DNA of 5,966 bases from assembly GCA_002454845.1 (NCBI GenBank), contig DKJQ01000118.1:1-5966 (forward strand), read 5' to 3'. Shown one piece after another: positions 1-4,938 of this stretch; positions within the stretch are counted from its first letter, which is position 1, and the number at the start of each line of letters is the position of its first letter. Under the pieces are notes generated by a model. It saw only the letters and a list, made by a program, of their open reading frames with translations, made no database searches and was not told the DNA's origin. Both the position numbers and the translations under genes were made by a program. Source of the DNA: Ignavibacteria bacterium UBA6688. GTDB lineage: Bacteria; Bacteroidota; Ignavibacteria; UBA10030.

Positions 1-142
1 CGAAGTTCTTGCAAGGGGAGTACAGGCCCTGCTTGGAGAACTCGAACTCCAGGCCGCATGCCCGCAGAAGGTTCACCGATTCATCCGTCAGTCGTCCGCT
101 TTTTTGGATGGCGATCTTGAGTCGCCCGTTCCTGGCAATCAT
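1..142 (-). CDS. hisG: ATP phosphoribosyltransferase, N-terminal part (cut by window edge)
   Basis: Reading leftward from an ATG at 142, the frame stays open to the edge and gives 47 residues beginning MIARNGRLKIAIQKSGRLTD and ending near CKNF. The AIQKSGRL stretch followed by LLRACG is the characteristic N-terminus of HisG, and the QKSGRL form (rather than PKGRL) resembles the long, E. coli-type enzyme. HisG joins ATP and PRPP to make phosphoribosyl-ATP, the first committed and feedback-inhibited step of histidine biosynthesis, in the cytoplasm. No good SD precedes the ATG; instead a palindromic putative operator (145-166) sits 2 nt upstream. It follows a TrpR-like regulator gene by 42 nt in the same orientation, so the two are probably co-transcribed. 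The catalytic and C-terminal domains lie outside the window. Confidence 0.9.
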   Translation of the reverse strand, partial: MIARNGRLKIAIQKSGRLTDESVNLLRACGLEFEFSKQGLYSPCKNF

Positions 143-144
143 GG

Positions 145-166
145 TTGCTTTACTAAGATAAAGTGA
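145..166. promoter_or_regulatory. Putative HisR/YerC operator, copy B, before hisG
   Basis: An imperfect palindrome with half-sites TTTA (149-152) and TAAA (159-162) separated by six bases. Read on the minus strand it matches the site at 480-501 at 16 of 22 positions by my hand alignment. It lies directly upstream of the hisG ATG, where a bound repressor could block initiation or a transcribing polymerase. No convincing -35/-10 pair accompanies it; the best -10-like hexamer on the minus strand is TATCTT at 160-155. The operator role is inferred from repetition, symmetry and position next to a TrpR-family regulator. Confidence 0.6.
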
Positions 167-184
167 TTGTGGAAAAAAAAGTTA

Positions 185-481
185 TTAAAGGGTTGCGATC
201 ATCTTCCGTCGTTTCAACATCATCGTGTAGCCCCCCTTGCCCGTTTTCATCCACTTGTGGACGCGGGCAATGGTGCGGGAGCTGAGTCCGGTTTCCTGTT
301 CGATTCGGGTGTACGGTGTTCCCTGGGAGAGCATGCGCGCCACTTTCCAGCGTTCTGCAAACTCCCGGATCTCCGTCTCCGTGAGCAGATCACGCAGGAA
401 GTTCCGGCACTCCTCCATCGATTCCAGCTGAACGATGGCGGAAAACAACTCGTCGATATCTTTTTGTTTGACGGCTTTCAT
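185..481 (-). CDS. yerC: TrpR-related regulator, YerC/YecD family (HisR-like)
   Basis: A 98-residue cytoplasmic DNA-binding protein of the TrpR superfamily. Residues about 30-80 carry the family pattern: LLTETEIREFAERWKVARML, then a helix-turn-helix of about 55-78 (TPYTRIEQETGLSSRTIARV) and the tail HKWMKTGKGGY typical of YerC/YecD proteins. The length of about 100 residues is normal for the family. TrpR binds tryptophan as corepressor; YerC-like proteins next to his genes have been proposed as histidine-biosynthesis repressors (HisR), which fits the hisG gene 42 nt downstream. Its ATG overlaps a palindrome (480-501) that also overlaps its predicted -10 box, so autorepression is likely. No SD precedes the start and the predicted 5' leader is only about 9 nt. 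Family assignment is firm; the effector and regulon are inferred. Confidence 0.9.
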   Translation of the reverse strand: MKAVKQKDIDELFSAIVQLESMEECRNFLRDLLTETEIREFAERWKVARMLSQGTPYTRIEQETGLSSRTIARVHKWMKTGKGGYTMMLKRRKMIATL

Positions 482-501
482 ACTTTACTTAGGTAAAGTA
501 T
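480..501. promoter_or_regulatory. Putative HisR/YerC operator, copy A, at the regulator's promoter
   Basis: A 22-bp near-perfect palindrome: nine-base arms ATACTTTAC (480-488) and GTAAAGTAT (493-501) around TTAG. Only one symmetric pair in the 22 bases is mismatched. It overlaps the predicted -10 box (497-502), the expected transcription start and the first bases of the regulator's start codon, a classic position for a repressor. The same core, ACTTTA-N6-TAAAGT, recurs in front of hisG. Binding by the adjacent TrpR-like protein is inferred. Confidence 0.7.
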
Positions 502-525
502 AGGGAGAATCTCCCTCCGATGCAA
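497..525 (-). promoter_or_regulatory. Sigma70-type promoter of the TrpR-like regulator
   Basis: On the minus strand, -35 TTGCAT (525-520) and -10 TATACT (502-497) are separated by exactly 17 nt. Transcription would start near 490, about 9 nt before the ATG at 481, leaving no room for an SD. The -10 lies inside the palindrome at 480-501, and the spacer carries a separate 13-nt palindrome (503-515). The call rests on consensus match and spacing only. Confidence 0.65.
503..515. repeat. Short perfect palindrome inside the regulator promoter spacer
   Basis: GGGAGA at 503-508 and TCTCCC at 510-515 are perfect inverted copies around a single A. The palindrome fills most of the 17-nt spacer between -35 and -10. 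It is upstream of the transcription start, so it would not be an RNA hairpin of the regulator mRNA. It could be a second protein site, or chance. Confidence 0.4.
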
Positions 526-558
526 GGACTTTTTTGAAATATTCTGCGCTATGAATCA

Positions 559-693
559 GCCACAGAGACACAGAGGCCACGGAGAAAAACCGTCTATGAT
601 ACTTGCCGGACCCCATGAAGTGGTCATTTTTCGGAATGCCTTCATCCGATCGATAAAACGCCGGAATCTCTGTGTTCTCTGAGTCTCTGTGGC
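559..693. repeat. 27-bp inverted repeat of the CACAGAGACACAGAGG type, 81-nt core
   Basis: The left arm at 559-585 (starting GCCACAGAGACACAGAGG) and the right arm at 667-693 (ending GAGTCTCTGTGGC) match as inverted copies at 23 of 27 positions. The 81-nt core between them has no convincing coding content. It occupies about half of the 292-nt gap between the divergent regulator and dehydratase genes. Arms of this purine-rich, triplet-like texture occur as dispersed intergenic repeats in many environmental genomes; I state that from general knowledge, not a search. It could be a non-autonomous mobile element, a hairpin-forming repeat or a protein-binding array. There is no transposase and no obvious target-site duplication. 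Confidence 0.7.
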
Positions 694-735
694 GCCATGG
701 AAGGTGGATGCAGTTCATTTCTCACGATTTTTATC

Positions 736-766
736 TTGTCAAAAACCTCCAATTTCTCTACCTTTT
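736..766 (+). promoter_or_regulatory. Candidate promoter of the dehydratase gene, giving a leaderless mRNA
   Basis: TTGTCA at 736-741 and TACCTT at 759-764 are separated by 17 nt. The extended TACCTTTT (759-766) also resembles the Bacteroidota TAnnTTTG -7 element, with TTG about 20 nt upstream. Transcription would begin near 771, only a few bases before the ATG at 774, which would explain the missing SD. The match is modest. Confidence 0.4.
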
Positions 767-773
767 CCCGCCT

Positions 774-1721
774 ATGATTACCTTTGAAGATGTCAATAAA
801 GCCTACCATGTAGTCATGCCGGTCGTGCACCGGACGCCGCTCTTGTCATCCCGGACCCTCAATGAGCGGACGGGGAATGAAGTGTTGTTGAAAGCGGAGA
901 ACCTGCAGCGTATTGGCGCCTTTAAAATCCGGGGCGCCTACTATAAGATTTTCTCCCTGACACCGGAAGAACGGAGCAAAGGGGTCGTAGCCCATTCCTC
1001 CGGGAACCACGCGCAGGGGGTTGCCCTGGCGTCGAAATTGCTGGGAGTCAAGGCCACGGTCGTGATGCCCAGGAACTCCCCCTCTATTAAAGTGGAGGCA
1101 ACCCGTGCATACGGCGCAGAGGTGGTGTTTTGCGAAGACTCTTCCGATGCCCGTGAGCGGACTGCCCGCGAGCTTCAGGAACGCCATGGGTACATCCCCG
1201 TTCCCCCTTACGACGACGACATGATCATCGCGGGGCAGGGGACCGTGACGGTCGAGATCGCCCAGGCGCTGGAGACGCTCGACTATCTCTTCGTACCCAT
1301 CGGCGGGGGCGGGTTGATCGGGGGGAATGCCGTTGCCGCGAAACATCTTTTCCCCGGAGTGAAGGTGATCGGCGTGGAAACGGAGGCGGCGAACGATTGC
1401 TACCAGACCTTCCGCAAAAAAGAGATCGTGCGGATCGATCCTCCTGACACGATTGCCGACGGGATGAGGACGCAAGCGGTCGGCATAAGGAACTTCGAGT
1501 TGATCATGAAATACGTGGACGATGTCATCACCGTGACCGATGATCAGGTGATCGAGACGATGAAGTTCATGCTGCAGCGCATGAAGGTTGTCGTGGAACC
1601 CACGGGCGCCGTCGCCCCCGCAGCCGTTTTCCACAACGTCCTCGGAATCACGGGTAAAAAGGTGTGCGCTATTGTCAGCGGCGGCAATGTGGACCCGGCG
1701 CTTCTGAAAAAAATTCTTTAA
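774..1721 (+). CDS. PLP-dependent threonine/serine dehydratase or serine racemase family enzyme
   Basis: A 315-residue fold-type II PLP enzyme of the threonine ammonia-lyase/serine racemase family, with no C-terminal ACT domain (the biosynthetic IlvA form is much longer). Visible motifs in order: the PLP Schiff-base lysine K51 in GAFKIRGA; SSGNHAQG at 75-82 with the serine (S76) equivalent to the re-face catalytic serine of serine racemase; the phosphate-binding GGGGL loop at 177-181; and SGGN at 302-305, which contacts the PLP ring nitrogen. E202, A206 and D208 in the ETEAANDCYQ stretch match the spacing of the divalent-metal site of eukaryotic serine racemase (E210/A214/D216). It should deaminate threonine and/or serine to 2-oxobutyrate or pyruvate, and may racemise serine. 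The start at 774 fits the family N-terminus; an upstream ATG at 672 in the same frame would add 34 non-conserved residues running through a repeat arm. The DinB-like gene follows after 35 nt, probably in the same transcript. Confidence 0.88.
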   Translation: MITFEDVNKAYHVVMPVVHRTPLLSSRTLNERTGNEVLLKAENLQRIGAFKIRGAYYKIFSLTPEERSKGVVAHSSGNHAQGVALASKLLGVKATVVMPRNSPSIKVEATRAYGAEVVFCEDSSDARERTARELQERHGYIPVPPYDDDMIIAGQGTVTVEIAQALETLDYLFVPIGGGGLIGGNAVAAKHLFPGVKVIGVETEAANDCYQTFRKKEIVRIDPPDTIADGMRTQAVGIRNFELIMKYVDDVITVTDDQVIETMKFMLQRMKVVVEPTGAVAPAAVFHNVLGITGKKVCAIVSGGNVDPALLKKIL

Positions 1722-1756
1722 AGACTCATGATTGATCGATTTCCGGGGAGCGCGCC

Positions 1757-2245
1757 ATGACCATCCATGATTACCTCAAGTATTTCGACGATCTGATTCC
1801 CCCCACCGAATCGTTGTTCCGCCTGGCTCCGCCCGACAAACTTGACTGGAAACCGACAGAGAGTTCGTTCTCGGTCGGTCAACAAATGGCGCATATTGCC
1901 GGCGCGTTGGAAGTGTACGGACATGGCGTGGCGAGCGGAGCATGGGGATTCATCTCCATGCGTGAACGGTTTCTCATGAACCGACGCGCTCCCTCCGCAA
2001 CGACCGAGGAGGCTGTGCAGGCGTTGCATACGCAGTATGCATTGTTCAGAAATCTTGTGGGCATTCTCTCGGAGGAGGAGTTCAATCACGGAGAGGTTGA
2101 GGCGCCGCAGTTCGGGAGAAAGACCCTTCGCTGGCGCGTTGCGATGCTCGCTGCCGAACATCACGTCACACATAAAGCGGAGCTGTTCATGTATCTGAAG
2201 ATGCTAGGAGTGAAAGTGCACACGGGACATTTATACCGGGGATAG
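1757..2245 (+). CDS. DinB-like putative metal-dependent hydrolase
   Basis: A 162-residue soluble protein with the look of the DinB/YfiT four-helix-bundle superfamily. The N-terminal helix contains YLKYFDDLIPPTESLFRLAP; WKPTESSFSVGQQMAHIAG (31-49) supplies the expected first metal-ligand histidine H46, and the C-terminal EHHVTHKAEL segment (134-143) supplies H135 or H136 and H139. These match the three-histidine divalent metal site of the superfamily, and the length is normal. Such proteins include thiol-dependent (bacillithiol, mycothiol) transferases and many uncharacterised members; the substrate cannot be told here. A strong SD, GGGGAG at 1745-1750, sits 6 nt before the ATG. It lies 35 nt after the dehydratase with no terminator between, so co-transcription is likely, but a functional link is not evident. 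Confidence 0.75.
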   Translation: MTIHDYLKYFDDLIPPTESLFRLAPPDKLDWKPTESSFSVGQQMAHIAGALEVYGHGVASGAWGFISMRERFLMNRRAPSATTEEAVQALHTQYALFRNLVGILSEEEFNHGEVEAPQFGRKTLRWRVAMLAAEHHVTHKAELFMYLKMLGVKVHTGHLYRG

Positions 2246-2279
2246 GTTCTTATTCCTGCCATTCCATCCGAATTTCTGC

Positions 2280-2306
2280 TTGCCGCTTTGTCAAATCTTT
2301 TATACT
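2280..2306 (+). promoter_or_regulatory. Candidate promoter for etfB
   Basis: A good -10 hexamer TATACT at 2301-2306 follows TTGCCG at 2280-2285 with a short 15-nt spacer (or CTTGCC at 2279-2284 with 16). Transcription would start near 2313, giving a leader of about 60 nt before the etfB ATG. It is the only promoter-like pair I see in the 129-nt gap after the DinB-like gene. The spacing is suboptimal. Confidence 0.4.
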
Positions 2307-2374
2307 ATGAAGCGCCAAACGCGACCGGCGCACCCTATCCGGCACCATCAGCAACCAAGTTTTGAAGAGGTCCA

Positions 2375-3121
2375 ATGAAATTTGCCGTTTGTATCAATCA
2401 CGTCCCTGACACGGCTACCAAAGTAGCCATCGGGTCAGATGGAAAAAGCATCGAGAAAACGGGGGTAAATTACGTCATCAGCCCGTACGATGAGTATGCC
2501 ATCGAGGCTTGCCTCCGGTTCAAGGAGAAGCAGACCGGTGAAGTCGTGGCGATCTCTTGCGGGGGAGACGTTCACAAGGAATCGCTCCGCAAAGCGCTTG
2601 CGATGGGGGTCGATAAAGCCGTGTTGCTCAAGGACGACGCGACGCGTGATTCATTCGGTGTGGCGCGGGCCCTTGCCGATTATCTTCGGGATCTTTCTCC
2701 CGACGTCATCATGTTCGGCAAACAATCGGTCGATTACGATGATTCCGCTGTCGGCATCATGGTGGCTGAAATGCTCGGGCTCCCCTCGGCCGCCGTCGTT
2801 GTAAAACTGGAGTTGAACGGGGGAACCGCAACGGCAGATCGCGAAATCGAAGGGGGACATGAGGTGGTGGAAGTACAGCTCCCCGGGGTCTTCACCATCC
2901 AAAAAGGTGCATACGAACCCCGCTATCCTTCCCTCAAGGGAATCATGGCTGCAAAAAACAAACCGATAGAAGAACGTCAACCGGCTCCGATGGAAGCAAA
3001 AGTGGAGACGATGACCATGGTGAAACCGCCGGCAAAGCAGGCCGGAAAGATTGTCGGGACGGATGTCGGCGCAGTGCCGGAACTTGTGCGCCTGCTCCAT
3101 GAAGAAGCCAAAGTGATTTAG
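2375..3121 (+). CDS. etfB: Electron transfer flavoprotein, beta subunit
   Basis: A 248-residue protein matching EtfB over its full length. Landmarks: the N-terminal VPDTATKVAI (10-19); NYVISPYDEYAIE (32-44), where most family members have N-P rather than S-P; ALAMGVDKAVLL (74-85); the nucleotide-binding GKQSVDYDDSAVG (115-127); and REIEGGHE (156-163), the start of the EtfB family signature, followed by PRYPSLKGIMAAKNKPI. EtfB pairs with EtfA in the cytoplasm; in the common type EtfB binds AMP and EtfA binds FAD, and the dimer carries electrons from acyl-CoA and other dehydrogenases to ETF-quinone oxidoreductase. I cannot tell from sequence alone whether this ETF is of the bifurcating class. 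An SD, AAGAGG (2365-2370), lies 4 nt before the ATG. Its partner etfA follows, unusually, after a 157-nt gap containing an inverted repeat. Confidence 0.95.
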   Translation: MKFAVCINHVPDTATKVAIGSDGKSIEKTGVNYVISPYDEYAIEACLRFKEKQTGEVVAISCGGDVHKESLRKALAMGVDKAVLLKDDATRDSFGVARALADYLRDLSPDVIMFGKQSVDYDDSAVGIMVAEMLGLPSAAVVVKLELNGGTATADREIEGGHEVVEVQLPGVFTIQKGAYEPRYPSLKGIMAAKNKPIEERQPAPMEAKVETMTMVKPPAKQAGKIVGTDVGAVPELVRLLHEEAKVI

Positions 3122-3147
3122 CCGGGCGTCGCAGTAAAGCAAATCAT

Positions 3148-3227
3148 CCACCAAGGACACGAAGTCCACTAAGACTCTTTTTCAGATGAGGTTTCTTATT
3201 TTCGTGTCCCTTCGTGTTCTTAGTGGA
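3148..3227. repeat. Inverted repeat in the etfB-etfA gap
   Basis: CCACCAAGGACACGAAG at 3148-3164 is an inverted copy of CTTCGTGTTCTTAGTGG at 3210-3226 at 15 of 17 positions. In an alternative pairing, TCCACTAAGA at 3165-3174 is a perfect 10-base inverted match to TCTTAGTGGA at 3218-3227, so the left side holds two versions of the CCACYAAG unit. The texture (CTTCGTGTCCTTAGTGG) resembles dispersed intergenic repeats of environmental bacteria and echoes the other inverted repeat at 559-693. No U-run follows, so it is not a standard terminator. It could fold in the etfBA transcript and change the relative output of the two subunits. Confidence 0.7.
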
Positions 3228-3278
3228 TACATCAAACCAAGACTGTTCAGTATTCTGTCGGTAAACTCCTGATCGATT

Positions 3279-4256
3279 ATGAAAATAATTGCTTTTGCGG
3301 AACAGCGGGACAATAAATTCAAGAAGCCGGCGTTTGAGGTGGTGAAAGCGGCCAGAACGGTTGCCGATCAAACCGGTGGCGAGGTGATCGCTGTGGTTGT
3401 CGGATCCGGTGTCCGGTCGATCGCTCCGGAACTCGGGGGCTATGGTGCACACAAAGTGATCGTGGTCGAGGATGCACACCTTGCACTCTATTCCTCCACG
3501 GCCTACGCTACGATTGTCGCCGCGATCGCAAAGAAGGAAGGGGCTGATGCGGTGATGGTGCCCGCAACGGCCATGGGAAAAGATCTTGCTCCGCGCGTTG
3601 CCGTCAAGCTGGATGCCGGACTTGTTTCCGATTGTATTGCCCTGAAGGTTGAGCAAGGGGACATCCTGGCCTCGCGGCCCGTTTATGCCGGCAAAGCGTT
3701 GACGGAGGTGCGGGTGAAATCGCCGGTCAAGGTCTTTTCCCTTCGTCCCAATGTCTTCACGGTCGGGGCGGGCAGCGGTGAGACGGCTCCGGTCGAATTG
3801 ATCGATGTGCCGCTGACGGAGCAGGATTTCCGTTCCATCGTCAAAGAGGTCAAACAATCATCCGCGAAACTTGATGTGGCGGAGGCGGATATTATTGTGA
3901 CGGGAGGGCGCGGTCTCAAGGGGCCTGAAAATTTTGCCATGATCGAAGAACTGGCCGCGGTCCTTGGCGGCGCGGTCGGTGCGTCCCGCGCGGTTGTCGA
4001 TGCCGGATGGAGAAAGCATGATGAACAGGTGGGACAAACGGGAAAAACAGTCTCCCCCTCTCTTTATATAGCGATCGGCGTATCGGGTGCCATCCAGCAC
4101 CTTGCAGGAATGTCCTCTTCGAAGTATATTGTGGCCATCAACAGGGACAAGGATGCGCCCATCTTTCAGGTGGCGAGCTACGGTATTGTGGGGGATGCTT
4201 TTGAGATCGTTCCCGCATTGACCGCCGAACTAAAAAAGCTGCTCGGAAAACAATAA
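3279..4256 (+). CDS. etfA: Electron transfer flavoprotein, alpha subunit
   Basis: A 325-residue full-length EtfA. Residues 1 to about 185 form the N-terminal domain (MKIIAFAEQRDNKFKKPAFE, then GKDLAPRVAVKLDAGLVSDC at about 100-119). The C-terminal FAD domain begins near 195, with VTGGRGLKGPENF (207-219), GASRAVVDAGW (234-244), QVGQTGK (250-256) and the EtfA signature LYIAIGVSGAIQHLAG from 262 through AIN at 286-288, which I checked by eye as fitting the PROSITE-style pattern completely. It binds FAD and, with EtfB, shuttles electrons between flavin dehydrogenases and an acceptor. There is no recognisable SD before the ATG (upstream bases are CTCCTGATCGATT), and the usual tight coupling to etfB is absent; no clear own promoter is visible after the repeat either. 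The nuclease gene follows after 28 nt. The cognate dehydrogenase and quinone oxidoreductase are not in this window. Confidence 0.96.
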   Translation: MKIIAFAEQRDNKFKKPAFEVVKAARTVADQTGGEVIAVVVGSGVRSIAPELGGYGAHKVIVVEDAHLALYSSTAYATIVAAIAKKEGADAVMVPATAMGKDLAPRVAVKLDAGLVSDCIALKVEQGDILASRPVYAGKALTEVRVKSPVKVFSLRPNVFTVGAGSGETAPVELIDVPLTEQDFRSIVKEVKQSSAKLDVAEADIIVTGGRGLKGPENFAMIEELAAVLGGAVGASRAVVDAGWRKHDEQVGQTGKTVSPSLYIAIGVSGAIQHLAGMSSSKYIVAINRDKDAPIFQVASYGIVGDAFEIVPALTAELKKLLGKQ

Positions 4257-4270
4257 TGTGGTATTGAGGT

Positions 4271-4276
4271 AAGGAG
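4271..4276 (+). promoter_or_regulatory. Ribosome binding site fixing the GTG start of the nuclease gene
   Basis: A full AAGGAG lies 8 nt before the GTG at 4285. No ATG lies nearby in frame, and the residues after GTG (ERIQVDILGLS) match the family N-terminus. Confidence 0.8.
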
Positions 4277-4284
4277 AAGTATCT

Positions 4285-4869
4285 GTGGAGAGGATTCAGG
4301 TCGATATTTTGGGATTATCCACCAGCCCCTCAAGCGGTGGTGCCTATGCGTTGATTTTGAAAGAGGTGAACGGAGCCCGGCGCCTGCCAATCATCATCGG
4401 AGCGTTTGAGGCCCAGTCCATTGCCCTCGAAATGGAGGGTATTAAGCCGCCGCGCCCGCTGACCCATGATTTACTGAAGAACGTGCTGGACTCGCTGGGG
4501 GGGATTCTCAACGATGTCTTTATCAGCGAATTACGCGACGGGACGTTCTTTGCAAAACTGAGTCTGGAAACCCAGGAAATCGATTCGCGTCCGAGCGATG
4601 CCATCGCGCTTGCAGTCCGGTTCGGCGTTCCCATCTTTGTCTCCGATAAAGTAATGGAAGAGGCCGCATTCGTTCCGGAGAACGAAGAGTCCGAAAAAAT
4701 CCCGACCATCGGTACGACCGCGGAAGCGGACAAGGATAAACCGAAGCCGAAACTCACGAAACTTGAGCAATTGCAGCAGCAGCTCCTGGAGGCGATTGCG
4801 AAAGAAGAATACGAGAAAGCGGCCAGGTTGCGGGATGAGATTCAGAAGCTCGAAGCACGTAATTCCTGA
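4285..4869 (+). CDS. Bifunctional nuclease family protein (DUF151) with C-terminal UVR motif
   Basis: A 194-residue protein in two parts. Residues 1 to about 130 are the bifunctional nuclease (BFN/DUF151) domain: VDILGLSTSPSSGGAYALIL, RRLPIIIGAFEAQSIALEME (32-51), PRPLTHDLLKNVL (56-68), and the highly conserved IDSRPSDAIALAVRFGVPIF (99-118). After a charged Lys/Glu/Pro-rich linker (about 131-156), residues 157-191 form a UvrB/UvrC (UVR) motif, LEQLQQQLLEAIAKEEYEKAARLRDEIQKLE-like, a helical hairpin that mediates protein contacts in nucleotide excision repair and Clp-associated factors. Plant BFNs have reported DNase and RNase activity; the bacterial role is uncertain. GTG start, with a strong AAGGAG SD. 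It sits 28 nt after etfA, so it is probably expressed from the etf transcript. The domain fusion is known in FCB-group bacteria, from memory. Confidence 0.88.
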   Translation: MERIQVDILGLSTSPSSGGAYALILKEVNGARRLPIIIGAFEAQSIALEMEGIKPPRPLTHDLLKNVLDSLGGILNDVFISELRDGTFFAKLSLETQEIDSRPSDAIALAVRFGVPIFVSDKVMEEAAFVPENEESEKIPTIGTTAEADKDKPKPKLTKLEQLQQQLLEAIAKEEYEKAARLRDEIQKLEARNS

Positions 4870-4925
4870 TTCAACCGCACGGCTCTGCCGCCACGGCGCA
4901 AGTAGTCTTTCAATTCCCCGAAGTA

Positions 4926-4930
4926 AGAGG
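4926..4930 (+). promoter_or_regulatory. Ribosome binding site fixing the TTG start of the TPR gene
   Basis: AGAGG (extending to AGAGGG) lies 8 nt before a TTG at 4939. The residues after the TTG form a complete signal peptide, and no ATG occurs in frame until deep inside the protein, so this pair decides the start. Confidence 0.7.
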
Positions 4931-4938
4931 GCCCCACA

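Noticed and set aside
167..496. A 109-codon open frame on the plus strand.
   Set aside because: It is antisense to the TrpR-like regulator, which has a strong family match on the other strand.
559..693. The short repeated arms as a CRISPR array.
   Set aside because: Only two arms, inverted rather than direct, with an 81-nt core and no cas genes.
672..773. In-frame upstream extension of the dehydratase from an ATG at 672 (or 708).
   Set aside because: The added 34 residues do not resemble the family N-terminus, and the first part is encoded by an inverted-repeat arm. The family alignment begins at MITFEDV, at 774.
846..1634. A 262-codon open frame on the minus strand.
   Set aside because: It lies wholly antisense to the well-conserved dehydratase; its composition is rich in His, Arg, Asp and Gly as expected of an antisense shadow, and it shows no recognisable domain.
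2312..2331. Small hairpin GCGCC/GGCGC in the etfB leader.
   Set aside because: Only a 5-bp stem with a 10-nt loop, with no T-run and no recognisable riboswitch context; easily chance in GC-rich sequence.
3148..3227. The etfB-etfA inverted repeat as a Rho-independent terminator.
   Set aside because: The arms are imperfect and 45 nt apart, and no T-run follows the right arm; etfA downstream has no clear promoter of its own.
3144..3857. A 237-codon open frame on the minus strand.
   Set aside because: It is antisense to etfA, and its end is made of translated repeat sequence in the etfB-etfA gap.
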